From the NCBI RefSeq assembly GCF_000185965.1, contig NC_014924.1, positions 2,542,001-2,606,000 on the forward strand: 64,000 nt of DNA. The letters are read 5' to 3'. The notes beneath the pieces are model-generated. The model was given only the letters and a program-made list of their open reading frames with translations. It had not been told where the DNA came from and did no database searches. Of this stretch, positions 1 through 9,078 are shown one piece after another; the first letter of the stretch is position 1, and every line of letters begins with the position of its first letter. Origin of the DNA: Pseudoxanthomonas suwonensis 11-1 (GTDB lineage Bacteria; Pseudomonadota; Gammaproteobacteria; Xanthomonadales; Xanthomonadaceae). The position numbers and the translations under genes were made by a program.

Positions 1-83
1 TCGAGGTCACCCCGAAGGAAATCCGCCTGCGCAAGAAGATGCTGACCGAGAGCGACCGCAAGCGCGCTTCCCGCTCGGCCTGA
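1..83 (+). CDS. typA: TypA/BipA ribosome-associated GTPase, C-terminal end (partial)
   Basis: Only the last 26 codons are present, starting in frame at base 3 and ending with TGA at 81-83. The visible tail contains VTPKEIRLRKKML and ends KRASRSA. This matches the conserved C-terminal end of TypA/BipA, whose family proteins finish with a basic 'TPxxIRLRK...DRKR' segment. BipA is a translational GTPase that binds the ribosome and helps 50S assembly and stress growth; the GTPase domains lie outside the window. A strong terminator follows. Identification rests on this short tail alone. Confidence 0.85.
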   Translation, partial: EVTPKEIRLRKKMLTESDRKRASRSA

Positions 84-118
84 GCCTGCCCGGCGCGGCC
101 TGTCCGCGCACGGGAAGG

Positions 119-161
119 AAAACGGAGAACGCCGGCCCTGGTGGCCGGCGTTTTCCGTTTT
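119..161. terminator. Bidirectional intrinsic terminator between typA and the MscS-type channel gene
   Basis: A near-perfect palindrome: AAAACGGA, one mismatch, AACGCCGGCC, loop CTGGT, GGCCGGCGTT, one mismatch, TCCGTTTT. It gives a U-rich tail in both directions, so it can end the plus-strand typA transcript and the minus-strand transcript arriving from the convergent gene whose stop is at 187. Confidence 0.9.
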
Positions 162-186
162 GGACCCTGCCCAATTCCCTTCGCGC

Positions 187-1365
187 TCAGCCTGCCGGCG
201 GCGGAGGTGGGGCGATCGGCATCTCGCCATCCTCGGCGCGCGGCGAGTCGGGCACCTCGACACCGGCATCGTGGCGGCGCCGCATCGGCTCCTCGCCGGC
301 CACGTCGATCTGCGCGCGCATCCGCGGCAGCGCATAGGGATGCTTGCTGGCGAGGAAGTCGATCATCCGCTCGCGCACCGCGCAGCGCAGGTCGAAGGCC
401 TGTCCGGAATCGGGCGAGCTCACCAGCAGGCGCACCTGCATCACGTGCTCGGCGGTCTCGGTGACCTGGGCGATGCACACCCGCCCATCCCAGCGAGGAT
501 CGTCCTTGCAGATGCGTTCCAGCTCCGCGCGCACCTCGTCCATCGGCGTGCGGTAGTCCAGCCACAGGAAGGCGGTGCCCAGCATCTGCGCGGTGCGCCG
601 GGTCCAGTTCTGGAACGGGTTCTCGATGAACCAGGACAGCGGCACCACCATGCGCCGCTCGTCCCAGATCCGCACCACCACGTAGGTGCTGGTGATCTCC
701 TCGATCCGGCCCCACTCGCCTTCCACGATCACCACGTCGTCCAGCCGGATCGGCTGGGCCAGGGCGATCTGCAGGCCGGCGATCAGGTTGCCGAACACCG
801 GGCGCGCGGCGATACCGGCGACCAGGCCGGCGATACCCGCCGAAGCCAGCAGGGTCGCACCCACCTGGCGCACCGCCGGGAAGGTCATCAGCGCCAACGC
901 GGCACCGAGCAGGATGATCCCGCCCTGCACCACCCGGCTCAGCACCCGGGTCTGGGTCTGGATCCGGCGCGCGTGCAGGTTGTCGGCCACCTCCATCGGG
1001 TTGTGGCGCAGGATCGAGGCCTCGACCGCGCCGACGATCCGCACCAGCAGCCAGGTGACGCAGCCGAACACCGCCAGGCGCAGCAGGTGCAGCCAGTTGG
1101 CCAGGTGCTCCTCCGGCATCGGCACCGCGCGCAGGGCCTGGCCGAGGAAGACCAGCGGCAGGGCGAAGGCCAGCGGCAGGATCACCGCGTGGGCCACGCG
1201 GGCGCGGCTGGAGTCCTTCAGCGCGACGCGGCGCGCGAACCGGCGCAGCACGTAGTGCACCAGCAGGCCCAGCAGCAGGGCCGCGCCGATCGGGATGGCA
1301 TAGGCGACCGCAAGGCGCCAGTCGGGCACCGGCACGCCGGCGATGAGGAAATGGGGATCGGGCAT
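187..1365 (-). CDS. Mechanosensitive ion channel, MscS family
   Basis: This 392-residue inner-membrane protein should open under membrane tension and release solutes during osmotic downshock. Hydrophobic segments lie near residues 18-40, 57-77, 91-111 and 147-165. They are followed by the glycine/alanine-rich pore helix (about 172-202, with ASAGIAGLVAGIAA) typical of MscS TM3. The soluble beta domain follows (about 206-256, with GEWGRIEEITSTYVVV and a PLSWFIENPFQNWTR segment). The C-terminal tail beyond about 360 is charged and ends in a proline run. With five helices it resembles the larger MscS relatives (YbdG-like) more than MscS itself. It lies downstream of the DAHP synthase gene on the same strand, 142 bp away. 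The family is clear; the subfamily is an inference. Confidence 0.88.
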   Translation of the reverse strand: MPDPHFLIAGVPVPDWRLAVAYAIPIGAALLLGLLVHYVLRRFARRVALKDSSRARVAHAVILPLAFALPLVFLGQALRAVPMPEEHLANWLHLLRLAVFGCVTWLLVRIVGAVEASILRHNPMEVADNLHARRIQTQTRVLSRVVQGGIILLGAALALMTFPAVRQVGATLLASAGIAGLVAGIAARPVFGNLIAGLQIALAQPIRLDDVVIVEGEWGRIEEITSTYVVVRIWDERRMVVPLSWFIENPFQNWTRRTAQMLGTAFLWLDYRTPMDEVRAELERICKDDPRWDGRVCIAQVTETAEHVMQVRLLVSSPDSGQAFDLRCAVRERMIDFLASKHPYALPRMRAQIDVAGEEPMRRRHDAGVEVPDSPRAEDGEMPIAPPPPPAG

Positions 1366-1507
1366 CTGTCTGCTCTCGCGTTGCCGTGAGTGGTAGCCAT
1401 GCCCTTCATGTCACTGCGGCATGGCGCACCGGTCGATGCACCATGCTGCCGATGCCGGCGTGAGGAACGCGCAAGCGCGCCCCGCGCCTCAGCATCACCC
1501 GCGGACT

Positions 1508-2908
1508 TCAGCCGTGCGCTTCGACCGGGCGCTGCGCCTGCGCCTGCTTGCGCACGATGGCCATCGCGATCTCCAGCGACTGCTCGTAGTTCAGGCGCGG
1601 ATCGACGGTGGAGCGGTAGGCGCGTTCCAGGTCCACGTCCTTGAGCTCGCGCGCGCCGCCGGTGCATTCGGTCACGTCCTCGCCGGTCAGCTCCAGATGC
1701 ACGCCGCCCAGGCGGGTGCCGGCCGCGGCATGCAGGTCGAAGCTCTGCTCGACCTCGCCGAGGATGTTGGCGAAGCGGCGGGTCTTGTAGCCGTTGCTGG
1801 TGCTCTCGGTGTTGCCGTGCATGGCGTCGCACACCCATAGCACGCGGCGGCCGTCACGCTTGAGCGCATCCAGCAGCGGCGGCAGTTTCTCGGCGATCTG
1901 GGCCGCGCCCATGCGGTGGATGAAGGTCAGGCGGCCCGGCTCGTCGTCCGGGTTGAGCACGTCGATCAGGCGCAGCAGCTGGTCCGGCTGCACCGACGGG
2001 CCGACCTTGATCGCGATGGGGTTGCGGATGCCGCGGAAGTACTCGACGTGGGCGCCATCCAGCGCGGCGGTGCGCATGCCGATCCACGGGTAGTGGGTGG
2101 ACAGGTTAAACCAGCCCCACTGCCGCGGCACCTGCCGGGTCAGCGCCTCCTCGTACGGCAGCAGCAGTGCTTCGTGCGAGGTGTAGAAATCGATGCGGTT
2201 GAGGTTGTGCACCTCGGCGCCGGCCAGGGTCTCCATGAAGCGCACGGCGTCGCCGATGGAGTTGACCATCTTCTGGTAGTCCTCGGCCAGCGGCGAGCAG
2301 CCGACCCAGCTGAGGTTCCAGTACTCGGGGTGGTGCAGGTCGGCGAAACCGCCGTCGATCAGCGCCCGCACGAAGTTCATGGTCATGGCCGAGCGCGCAT
2401 GCGCGGTGATCATGCGCTGCGGATCCGGCACGCGCGCCGCGGCGGTGAAGGCCGGACCGTTGACCACGTCGCCGCGGTAGCTGGGCAGGCTCACCTCGCC
2501 GCGGGTCTCCATGTCGGCCGAGCGCGGCTTGGCGTACTGGCCGGCGAAGCGGCCCACGCGCACCACCGGCAGGCGCAGGCCGTGCACCAGCACCAGGCTC
2601 ATCTGCAGCAGCACCTTGAGCCGGTTGGAGATGGTGCCGGACTCGCAGTCGGAGAAGTTCTCGGCGCAGTCGCCGCCCTGCAGCAGGAAGCGCCTGCCCT
2701 CCTGGGCCTCAGCCAGCTGGCGCTTGAGCGCGAAGATCTCCCACGAGGTCACCAGCGGCGGCAGGTTGCGCAGCTCGGCCAGCGTGGCTTCCAGCGCGGC
2801 CTGGTCCGGATAGGTCGGCATCTGCAGCGCCGGGCGCGAGCGCCAGCTGCCTGGGGCCCAGTCGGCGGGCAGGTTGACGGGTTGCAGGCTGCGTTCGGAG
2901 GTGCTCAT
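1508..2908 (-). CDS. 3-deoxy-7-phosphoheptulonate synthase, class II
   Basis: Condenses phosphoenolpyruvate with erythrose 4-phosphate to DAHP, the first step of the shikimate pathway to aromatic amino acids. It is a class II (plant/AroA-II type) enzyme of 466 residues, the usual family length. Hallmarks are RFLLQGGDCAENF near residue 75 (metal-binding Cys), GRFAGQYAKPRS near 120, CSPLAEDYQKMV, FYTSHEALLLPYE, KVGPSVQPDQL, WVCDAMHGNT and GGVHLELTGEDVTECTGG near the C-terminus. The class I AroF/G/H fold is unrelated in sequence. The start MSTSERSL follows a GAGG-like ribosome site. It lies 31 bp after dsbB on the same strand, so co-transcription is likely. Confidence 0.96.
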   Translation of the reverse strand: MSTSERSLQPVNLPADWAPGSWRSRPALQMPTYPDQAALEATLAELRNLPPLVTSWEIFALKRQLAEAQEGRRFLLQGGDCAENFSDCESGTISNRLKVLLQMSLVLVHGLRLPVVRVGRFAGQYAKPRSADMETRGEVSLPSYRGDVVNGPAFTAAARVPDPQRMITAHARSAMTMNFVRALIDGGFADLHHPEYWNLSWVGCSPLAEDYQKMVNSIGDAVRFMETLAGAEVHNLNRIDFYTSHEALLLPYEEALTRQVPRQWGWFNLSTHYPWIGMRTAALDGAHVEYFRGIRNPIAIKVGPSVQPDQLLRLIDVLNPDDEPGRLTFIHRMGAAQIAEKLPPLLDALKRDGRRVLWVCDAMHGNTESTSNGYKTRRFANILGEVEQSFDLHAAAGTRLGGVHLELTGEDVTECTGGARELKDVDLERAYRSTVDPRLNYEQSLEIAMAIVRKQAQAQRPVEAHG

Positions 2909-2939
2909 GGGGAGGTCCGGGGAAGGAGGAGCCAGCGGC

Positions 2940-3455
2940 TCAGTAACGGGTGCGGCCCTTGGGCCGGCGCAATGCCGCCACCAGGCCCCAGGCGGTCAGC
3001 AGGACGAAGCAGACCAGGCTCCAGGCCGGCATGCCCAGGCCCAGGAAGGTCCAGTCCACGTCGCCGCAGTTGCCGGTGCCGGTCAGTACCTTCCGCACCA
3101 GCTCGAGGGGTCCCATGGTTTCCTGCAGGAAGGACAGCGGCGGACCACACGACGGCGCCGCGTCCGGCGGCAGGCTCTGCAGCCACACGTGGCGGCCGGC
3201 GATGCCGATGCCGGCCAGGCCCGCCAGCGCGACCAGCGCGCCGTAGACCTGGCGCGCGCCAGTGCCCTTGGGCGCGTGCAGGCCACCGACCAGGAACACC
3301 AGCGCCAGCGCGGCGAAGGCGATGCGCTGGAAGATGCACAGTGGGCACGGCTCCAGCCCCTGGTAGAGCTGGGTGTAGATGGCGTAGGCCAGCAGGGCCA
3401 CGCAGCCCAGGAAACCTGCGAGGAAACGTGCGCGGAAACTCCAGAACGGATTCAT
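2940..3455 (-). CDS. dsbB: Disulfide bond formation protein B
   Basis: Inner-membrane quinone-linked oxidoreductase that reoxidises DsbA, which forms disulfides in periplasmic proteins. It has 171 residues if it starts at MNPFWSFRARF. An upstream in-frame ATG would add a hydrophilic 23-residue extension and is less likely. Four helices are visible (about 9-29, 43-60, 68-84, 142-162). The first periplasmic loop carries the CPLC redox pair (LEPCPLCIFQRIAF), and the second loop carries the partner cysteines in PSCGPP and GNCGDV. It is the first gene after the terminator of the ribosomal supercluster and precedes the DAHP synthase gene. Confidence 0.95.
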   Translation of the reverse strand: MNPFWSFRARFLAGFLGCVALLAYAIYTQLYQGLEPCPLCIFQRIAFAALALVFLVGGLHAPKGTGARQVYGALVALAGLAGIGIAGRHVWLQSLPPDAAPSCGPPLSFLQETMGPLELVRKVLTGTGNCGDVDWTFLGLGMPAWSLVCFVLLTAWGLVAALRRPKGRTRY

Positions 3456-3527
3456 CGGCTGCTGTCGGAAGGCGATGTGCCGATTATTCCGCATCAGGCG
3501 ACCGAACAGGAAAAAGCGTGACACCTG

Positions 3528-3556
3528 AAACGGAAAACCCCGGCCGGGGCCGGGGT
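3528..3556 (-). terminator. Intrinsic terminator ending the S10-spc-alpha supercluster after rplQ
   Basis: On the minus strand, ACCCCGGCC and GGCCGGGGT form a stem with a two-base gap, followed by TTTTCCGTTT. It starts 26 bases after the rplQ stop. The tail TTTTCCGTTT is identical to that of the terminator at 119-161. Confidence 0.9.
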
Positions 3557-3581
3557 CTTCGGGGTCTTGCCTGCGGCGCGA

Positions 3582-3956
3582 TTACTCGGCGGCAGCTTCG
3601 GGGCGGTCGACCAGCTCGACGTACGCCATCGGGGCGTTGTCGCCGGCGCGGAAGCCGCACTTCAGGATGCGCAGGTAGCCACCCGGACGATCCTGGTAAC
3701 GCGGACCGAACTTGGTGAACAGGTTGCCCACGGCTTCCTTGTCGCGCAGGCGGGCGAAGGCCAGGCGGCGGTTGGCGACGGAGTCGACCTTGGCCAGGGT
3801 GATCAGCGGCTCGGCGATGCGGCGCAGTTCCTTGGCCTTCGGCAGGGTGGTCTTGATCAGCTCGTGCTTGAACAGCGAGGCGGCCATGTTCTTGAACATG
3901 GCTTCGCGGTGGGCGCTGGTGCGGTTGAACTTGCGGCCGGCTTTCTGGTGGCGCAT
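3582..3956 (-). CDS. rplQ: 50S ribosomal protein L17
   Basis: L17 is a large-subunit protein near the polypeptide exit region. The 124 residues compare with 127 in E. coli, and the start [17 protein letters not shown] is the canonical N-terminus. [17 protein letters not shown] in the middle is also typical. An AAAGGA ribosome site lies upstream. It is the last gene of the alpha operon. It is separated from rpoA by 233 bp, unusually long for this pair, with GC-rich inverted repeats in the gap but no open frame I would call. The intrinsic terminator at 3528-3556 follows. Confidence 0.98.
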   Translation of the reverse strand: MRHQKAGRKFNRTSAHREAMFKNMAASLFKHELIKTTLPKAKELRRIAEPLITLAKVDSVANRRLAFARLRDKEAVGNLFTKFGPRYQDRPGGYLRILKCGFRAGDNAPMAYVELVDRPEAAAE

Positions 3957-4189
3957 GGCGTTGTTCCTTTATCGGTGAATGTTGGGTCTGTGTACTTCGC
4001 TGTCGCCATCCACTGGCGCTGGAGCATGGACTGCGCTGGCCCGACCGGCCCTCCTGGCCGGATAGTCGCCGCGGACCTTACGGGTCCGTCGGCGCTGTTG
4101 CCCCCGTTGCCAGGGGCCGTCCTGCTGGTGTTGCGGTACTGCTACAGCGACGGCCGGCGCCCCGGGGGACGCCAGCCGTTGCGGGCTCA

Positions 4190-5188
4190 TCAGCCAAGCA
4201 TGCCGTGGGCGGCAACACCGGCCGGCGGCCAGTTCTCGAGCTTCATGCCGAGGGAGAGGCCGCGCTGGGCAAGCACTTCCTTGATCTCGGTCAGCGACTT
4301 CTTGCCCAGGTTCGGGGTCTTGAGCAGCTCGACCTCGGTCTTCTGGATCAGGTCGCCGATGTAGTAGATGCTCTCGGCCTTCAGGCAGTTGGCCGAACGC
4401 ACGGTCAGCTCCAGGTCGTCGATCGGGCGCAGCAGCACCGGGTCGACGCCGGCCTGCGCCGGCTTGGCCGCACCGCGGTCGCGGTGGGTGAAGTCGCCGA
4501 ACACCGACAGCTGGTCGCTCAGGATGTCGGCGGCGGTGCGCACGGCTTCCTCGGCGTCGATGGTGCCGTTGGTCTCGATGTCGATGACCAGCTTGTCCAG
4601 GTCGGTGCGCTGCTCGACGCGCGCGGCTTCGACCGAGTAGGCGACGCGGCGCACCGGCGAGAACGAGGCGTCCAGCATCAGGCGGCCGATGGCGCGGGTC
4701 TCTTCGTCAGGACGGCGACGCGAGGTGGCCGGCTGGTAGCCGAAGCCGCGCTCGATCTTCAGGCGCATGTTCAGCGCCGTGTCCTTGGTCAGGTGGCAGA
4801 TCACGTGCTCGGGATTCAGGATCTCGACGCTGTGGTCGGTCTTGATGTCGCCGGCGGTGACGACGCCCGGGCCCTGCTTGGCCAGGCTCAGGGTCGCGCT
4901 CTCGCCGGTGTGCATGCGGATGGCGACGTCCTTCAGGTTCAGCAGGACTTCCAGCACGTCTTCCTGCAGGCCCTCGACCGTGGTGTACTCGTGCAGCACG
5001 CCGTCGATCTCGACCTCGGTGATCGCGAAGCCCGGGATCGAGGACAGCAGGACGCGACGCAGGGCGTTGCCCAGCGTGTGCCCGTAGCCGCGCTCGAGCG
5101 GCTCGATCACGATCTTGGCGCGATTGCCATTGAGGCGTTCGATCTGCGGTCCGCGGGGACGCAGGACCTGGTTGGCGGTAACCGTCAT
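4190..5188 (-). CDS. rpoA: DNA-directed RNA polymerase subunit alpha
   Basis: Alpha dimerises to start RNA polymerase assembly and uses its C-terminal domain to contact UP elements and activators. It has 332 residues (E. coli 329). The N-terminal domain carries [22 protein letters not shown] (residues about 32-53), the beta/beta' assembly surface. The C-terminal domain begins after a linker near 240 and includes [19 protein letters not shown] with the DNA-contacting region, then [16 protein letters not shown]. Rpo-alpha lies between rpsD and rplQ as in other gammaproteobacteria, 157 bp after rpsD. Confidence 0.99.
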   Translation of the reverse strand: MTVTANQVLRPRGPQIERLNGNRAKIVIEPLERGYGHTLGNALRRVLLSSIPGFAITEVEIDGVLHEYTTVEGLQEDVLEVLLNLKDVAIRMHTGESATLSLAKQGPGVVTAGDIKTDHSVEILNPEHVICHLTKDTALNMRLKIERGFGYQPATSRRRPDEETRAIGRLMLDASFSPVRRVAYSVEAARVEQRTDLDKLVIDIETNGTIDAEEAVRTAADILSDQLSVFGDFTHRDRGAAKPAQAGVDPVLLRPIDDLELTVRSANCLKAESIYYIGDLIQKTEVELLKTPNLGKKSLTEIKEVLAQRGLSLGMKLENWPPAGVAAHGMLG

Positions 5189-5345
5189 GTTGCGGATTCT
5201 CCTGCAATGGGCCGACGATCGGGAGGCGCCGGCCCTGGTGTGTGGCCCCTTATCCGGGGACGGCCGGAAGGCGGGGCGACGCGATCCGGCCGGGGGTGGG
5301 ATGCGGCGCCGCGCCCCGGAGGGCGCGGCTGCCTGCCACTACTTG

Positions 5346-5972
5346 TTACTTCGAGTACAGCTCGACGATCAGCGCTTCGTTGATGTCGGCCGGCAGGTCG
5401 GCCCGGTCAGGCACGGCCTTGAACACGCCGGCGAACTTCTTCGCATCGACTTCGATCCACGACGGGGTCATGTCGTGCTGCTCGGCGACGGTCAGGGCTT
5501 CCTGGACGCGCAGCTGCTTCTGCGCCTTCTCGGACAGGGCGATCGAGTCGCCGGCCTTGACCTGGTACGACGGCAGGTTCACCGGCTTGCCGTTGACCAG
5601 CACGCCGCGGTGCGAGACCAGCTGGCGGGCGGACGGACGGGTCACCGCGAAACCCATGCGGTAGACGACGTTGTCCAGGCGGGTTTCCAGCAGCTGCAGG
5701 AGGTTCTCGCCGGTGTTGCCCTTCTTGGTCGAGGCCTTCTTGTAGTAGTTGCGGAACTGGCGCTCCAGCAGGCCGTAGATACGCTTGACCTTCTGCTTCT
5801 CGCGCAGCTGGGTGGCGTAGTCGGAGAGCTTGCCCTTGCGCGCAGCGCCGTGCTGGCCGGGCTTCTGCTCCAGCTTGCACTTGGAGTCCAGCGCACGGGC
5901 CGGGCTCTTGAGGGACAGGTCGGCGCCTTCGCGGCGCGCGAGCTTACAGGTAGGACCGATATAACGAGCCAT
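5346..5972 (-). CDS. rpsD: 30S ribosomal protein S4
   Basis: Primary 16S rRNA binder that nucleates assembly of the 30S body. In many gammaproteobacteria it also represses the alpha operon. It has 208 residues (E. coli 206). The start [19 protein letters not shown] is canonical, and the S4 RNA-binding domain is visible near residues 95-155 ([32 protein letters not shown]). Only two Cys are present and the zinc-type CxxC pattern is absent. It lies 14 bp downstream of rpsK. Confidence 0.99.
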   Translation of the reverse strand: MARYIGPTCKLARREGADLSLKSPARALDSKCKLEQKPGQHGAARKGKLSDYATQLREKQKVKRIYGLLERQFRNYYKKASTKKGNTGENLLQLLETRLDNVVYRMGFAVTRPSARQLVSHRGVLVNGKPVNLPSYQVKAGDSIALSEKAQKQLRVQEALTVAEQHDMTPSWIEVDAKKFAGVFKAVPDRADLPADINEALIVELYSK

Positions 5973-5986
5973 TTCTTATCGCCCCC

Positions 5987-6379
5987 TTAGACGCGACGCT
6001 TCTTCGGCGGACGGCACCCGTTGTGCGGGATAGGCGTCACGTCGATGATGTTGGTGATCTTGTAGCCCACGTTGTTCAGCGAGCGCACGGCGGACTCACG
6101 GCCCGGGCCCGGGCCCTTGATGCGGACTTCCAGCGACTTCACGCCGTAGTCGAGCGCGGCCTTGCCGGCCTTCTCGGCGGCGACCTGCGCGGCGAACGGG
6201 GTCGACTTGCGCGAACCGCGGAAACCCGCGCCGCCCGAAGTGGCCCACGACAGCGCATTGCCCTGGCGATCGGTGATGGTGACGATGGTGTTGTTGAAAG
6301 AAGCGTGGACGTGGGCGATGCCGTCGGTGACGACGCGCTTGATCTTCTTCTTGGTCTTGGCAGCAGCTGGCTTGGCCAT
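5987..6379 (-). CDS. rpsK: 30S ribosomal protein S11
   Basis: S11 sits on the 30S platform near the mRNA exit and helps shape the Shine-Dalgarno cleft. It has 130 residues (E. coli 129). It carries the family core [19 protein letters not shown] (residues about 22-41), the [21 protein letters not shown] block, and the C-terminal end [19 protein letters not shown] lysine-rich N-terminus precedes it. It lies between rpsM and rpsD with 14-bp gaps on both sides, in a tight operon. Confidence 0.99.
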   Translation of the reverse strand: MAKPAAAKTKKKIKRVVTDGIAHVHASFNNTIVTITDRQGNALSWATSGGAGFRGSRKSTPFAAQVAAEKAGKAALDYGVKSLEVRIKGPGPGRESAVRSLNNVGYKITNIIDVTPIPHNGCRPPKKRRV

Positions 6380-6393
6380 GGTCTATATGTCCC

Positions 6394-6750
6394 TTACTTC
6401 CGGATCGCCTTGCGCGGACCCTTGCGGGTGCGGGCGTTGGTACGGGTGCGCTGGCCACGCAGCGGCAGGCCGCGACGGTGGCGCAGGCCGCGGTAGCAGC
6501 CCAGGTCCATCAGACGCTTGATGGCGATGCCGACTTCGCGACGCAGGTCGCCCTCGACGATGTACTTGCCGACCTCGGCGCGCAGGCGCTCGATTTCCGG
6601 CTCGGACAGGTCACGGATCTTGGTCGTCGTGGCCACGTTGGCGGCCTCGCAAACCTTCTTCGACCGGGTGCGGCCGATGCCATAGATGCTCTGCAACCCC
6701 ACCCAGACGTGCTTATGGGTCGGCAGGTTGACGCCTGCAATACGCGCCAT
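6394..6750 (-). CDS. rpsM: 30S ribosomal protein S13
   Basis: S13 of the 30S head contacts P-site tRNA and forms intersubunit bridges. It has 118 residues, equal to E. coli. It starts [19 protein letters not shown] and carries [13 protein letters not shown] and the C-terminal [20 protein letters not shown], with a basic tail that reaches the tRNA. It is the first gene of the alpha operon. Secondary start sites are unlikely because the N-terminus is conserved. No rpmJ lies between it and secY. Confidence 0.99.
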   Translation of the reverse strand: MARIAGVNLPTHKHVWVGLQSIYGIGRTRSKKVCEAANVATTTKIRDLSEPEIERLRAEVGKYIVEGDLRREVGIAIKRLMDLGCYRGLRHRRGLPLRGQRTRTNARTRKGPRKAIRK

Positions 6751-6824
6751 GACGCGATCTCCAAACTTGAGGGTCGGGGCGCCATGGGCGTACCCGACAG
6801 GATTGGTTCAAAAGTGAACTGCGA

Positions 6825-6853
6825 ATTCTATCAATGTCCCGGATTGCTTGGAA
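6825..6853 (-). promoter_or_regulatory. Candidate sigma-70 promoter for the alpha operon (rpsM-rpsK-rpsD-rpoA-rplQ)
   Basis: On the minus strand, a -35-like TTCCAA (6848-6853), a 17-bp spacer and a good -10 TAGAAT (6825-6830) precede a leader of about 70 bases before rpsM. The -35 matches consensus at only three positions, so this is a moderate call. Confidence 0.4.
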
Positions 6854-7019
6854 GCCCAAGGTCTTGCGACCCTGGACCCGGCATGGGGAGTGTGCCCATG
6901 CTCCGGCGCCGGACCCCGCTGGCCCCGGTTTCCCGGGGCCGGCCGCGCTACTCCAGCGCAGCACCGCAAGGTCTCACCCGCGCGCGAGACGTCGCACGGG
7001 CCGCCCATTTCTGGAAGTA

Positions 7020-7036
7020 CCGGCCCGTGGGGCCGG
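7020..7036 (-). terminator. GC-rich hairpin after secY
   Basis: CCGGCCC and GGGCCGG pair around a three-base loop, 42 bases past the secY stop. The hairpin is followed by TACTTCC, not a T-run. That makes it a weak terminator, more probably an mRNA 3'-end stabiliser or pausing element at the spc/alpha boundary. It is nearly identical to the hairpin inside the spc operon at 11264-11285. Confidence 0.45.
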
Positions 7037-7078
7037 CCTGCCGGCGGAATGGGTCCGCCGGACTTGGATCTTGCAAGG

Positions 7079-8431
7079 TCAGCCGCGGGACAGGCCGCGC
7101 GAACCGCCCTTCAGGTTGGCCTTCTTGAGAAGGCTCTCGTACTGGTGCGACATCAGGTGGGCCTGGACCTGCGCAATGAAGTCCATGACCACCACCACCA
7201 CGATCAGCAGCGAGGTACCACCGAAGTAGAACGAGGTGCCCAGCTGGGTGCGCATCAGCTCCGGCAGGAGGCAGACGATCACCAGGTAGGCGGCGCCGGC
7301 GGCCGTCAGCCGGGTCAGCACGCCGTCGATGTACTCGGCGGTGGCCTTGCCGGGACGGATGCCCGGGATCAGGGCGCCCGACTTCTTCAGATTATCCGCG
7401 GTTTCCTGCGAGTTGAACACCAGCGCGGTATAGAAGAACGCGAAGCCGGCGATCAGCGCAGCCAGGGCGATCATGTGCAGCGGCTCGCCCGGGCCCAGCG
7501 CGTTGGCCACGCGCTGCAGCCAGGTGGCCGAGGTCGCCTGGCCGGACCACATGCTCAGGGTCGCCGGGAAGGCCAGGATCGACGAGGCGAAGATCGCCGG
7601 GATCACGCCCGCCATGTTGAGCTTCAGCGGCAGGAACGAGGTCTGGTTCATGTACGCGCTGCGGCCACCCTGGCGGCGCGCGTAGTTCACCGTGATCCGG
7701 CGCTGGCCACGCTCGACGAACACGACGAACCAGGTGAAGCCGGCAACCACCGCGGCGATGATCAGCAGCGTCAGGAAGTTCAGCTGGTCATCGCGGTAGG
7801 CCTGAAAGGTCTGGATGACCGCACCCGGAAGGCCGGCGACGATGCCCGCGAAGATGATCAGCGAGACACCATTGCCGATGCCGCGCTCGGTGACCTGCTC
7901 GCCCAGCCACATCAGGAAGATGGTGCCGGCGGTCAGGGAGACCACCGCGGTCAGGACGAAGCCCATGCCCGGGGCGTACACCACCGGCATGCCGCCCGGG
8001 GCGGTCTGGCCCTGCAGCGCCAGGGCGATGCTGCCGCCCTGCACGATCGCCAGGCCCACCGCGCCGATGCGCGAATACTGGGTGATCTTGCGGCGGCCGG
8101 ACTCGCCTTCCTTCTGCATCGCCTTGAGCGTCGGGAAGATGTGCACGGCCAGCTGCATCACGATGGACGCCGAGATGTACGGCATCACGTTCAGCGCGAA
8201 CACGCTGAAACGGTGCAGGGCGCCGCCCGAGAACATGTTGAACATGTCCACGATGCCGCCGCCCTGCGCCTGCATCATGGCGAGCATGGCATCGGGGTTG
8301 ACGCCCGGCACCGGCACGAAACAGCCAATGCGGTAGACGACCAACGCTCCAAGCACGAACAGCAGGCGCTGGCGAAGTTCGGTGAACTTGCCCAGGCCAC
8401 TGCCGAGATTGCCGATGCCAGCTTGCGCCAT
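7079..8431 (-). CDS. secY: Preprotein translocase subunit SecY
   Basis: SecY is the channel of the Sec translocon, inserting and exporting proteins with SecE, SecG and SecA. It has 450 residues (E. coli 443) with about ten transmembrane helices. Signature stretches are [12 protein letters not shown] near residue 37, [12 protein letters not shown] (about 80), and the cytoplasmic loop [21 protein letters not shown] (about 250-270). It is the last gene of the spc operon, 7 bp after rplO, the standard position. Confidence 0.99.
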   Translation of the reverse strand: MAQAGIGNLGSGLGKFTELRQRLLFVLGALVVYRIGCFVPVPGVNPDAMLAMMQAQGGGIVDMFNMFSGGALHRFSVFALNVMPYISASIVMQLAVHIFPTLKAMQKEGESGRRKITQYSRIGAVGLAIVQGGSIALALQGQTAPGGMPVVYAPGMGFVLTAVVSLTAGTIFLMWLGEQVTERGIGNGVSLIIFAGIVAGLPGAVIQTFQAYRDDQLNFLTLLIIAAVVAGFTWFVVFVERGQRRITVNYARRQGGRSAYMNQTSFLPLKLNMAGVIPAIFASSILAFPATLSMWSGQATSATWLQRVANALGPGEPLHMIALAALIAGFAFFYTALVFNSQETADNLKKSGALIPGIRPGKATAEYIDGVLTRLTAAGAAYLVIVCLLPELMRTQLGTSFYFGGTSLLIVVVVVMDFIAQVQAHLMSHQYESLLKKANLKGGSRGLSRG

Positions 8432-8438
8432 TTGCGAC

Positions 8439-8876
8439 TTACTCCTCGATGCTGCCGCCGGCAGCCTCGACCGCGGCCTTGGCGCCGGCGGTCAGGGCGA
8501 TGCCCTTGATGACCAGCTTCCGCGAAAGCTCGCCCTTCTTGACGATCTTCGCGCGCTTGGCGGTGGACGGGACCAGCTTGGCGGCCTTCAGGGCCGCGAA
8601 GTCGACGGTATCGCCCTCGACCAGCTCGAGCTTGTACAGGAGCACCTCCGCGGTGTCCTTGGCGGTCATCGAACGGAAGCCGATCTTCGGCAGGCGACGC
8701 TGCATCGGGGTCTGGCCGCCTTCGAAGCCGGCCTTGATCTTGCCCTTGCCGGCGCGGGCGAAGGAGCCCTTGTGACCGCGACCCGCGGTCTTGCCCAGGC
8801 CGGAGCCGATTCCGCGACCGACGCGGGTACGCTCCTTGCGGGCGCCCTCTGCGGGCTTGAGAGTATTCAGACGCAT
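8439..8876 (-). CDS. rplO: 50S ribosomal protein L15
   Basis: Late-assembling 50S protein that organises 23S rRNA. It has 145 residues from the start [13 protein letters not shown] (E. coli 144). A longer in-frame start seven codons upstream is not conserved and was rejected. The family motif [18 protein letters not shown] lies at about residues 21-38 and [15 protein letters not shown] follows. It lies between rpmD and secY in the spc operon. Confidence 0.98.
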   Translation of the reverse strand: MRLNTLKPAEGARKERTRVGRGIGSGLGKTAGRGHKGSFARAGKGKIKAGFEGGQTPMQRRLPKIGFRSMTAKDTAEVLLYKLELVEGDTVDFAALKAAKLVPSTAKRAKIVKKGELSRKLVIKGIALTAGAKAAVEAAGGSIEE

Positions 8877-8886
8877 GGGATTCTCC

Positions 8887-9078
8887 TTAGTCCTCAACCC
8901 GCACCAGGTAGTGCAGCTGGTTGATGAGGCCGCGGACCTGCGGGCTGTCCTTCAGCTCGCGCACGTCGTTGAGCTTGTTGAGGCCCAGGGCACGGACCGA
9001 GAGACGGTGACGGGCCTGGGTGCCGCGCAGGCCGCGCACCAGGCGCACCTTGACGGTCTTGTTGGACTCGTTAGCCAT
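8887..9078 (-). CDS. rpmD: 50S ribosomal protein L30
   Basis: Small 50S protein of 63 residues (E. coli 59). The core [24 protein letters not shown] is followed by the conserved [15 protein letters not shown]. Its ATG lies inside the end of rpsE, an 8-base overlap, with the GGAGG ribosome site also inside rpsE, so the two are probably translationally coupled. Confidence 0.98.
   Translation of the reverse strand: MANESNKTVKVRLVRGLRGTQARHRLSVRALGLNKLNDVRELKDSPQVRGLINQLHYLVRVED

Larger units (their letters stand above)
6751..7078 (-). other. Intergenic region between secY and rpsM, without rpmJ
   Basis: This 328-bp stretch holds no L36 gene on either strand, although rpmJ commonly sits here. 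It contains the hairpin 7020-7036 (CCGGCCC-loop-GGGCCGG), a perfect GGCCCCGG/CCGGGGCC hairpin with a GAAA loop on the minus strand (6921-6940), and the candidate alpha-operon promoter at 6825-6853. About 75 bases of 5' leader separate that promoter from rpsM. In E. coli the equivalent leader binds S4; I cannot confirm the pseudoknot by eye. Confidence 0.6.

Noticed and set aside
1366-1507. Possible small gene or regulatory RNA between the DAHP synthase and MscS genes
   Set aside because: Only short GC-rich repeats are visible; no promoter, start context or conserved frame.
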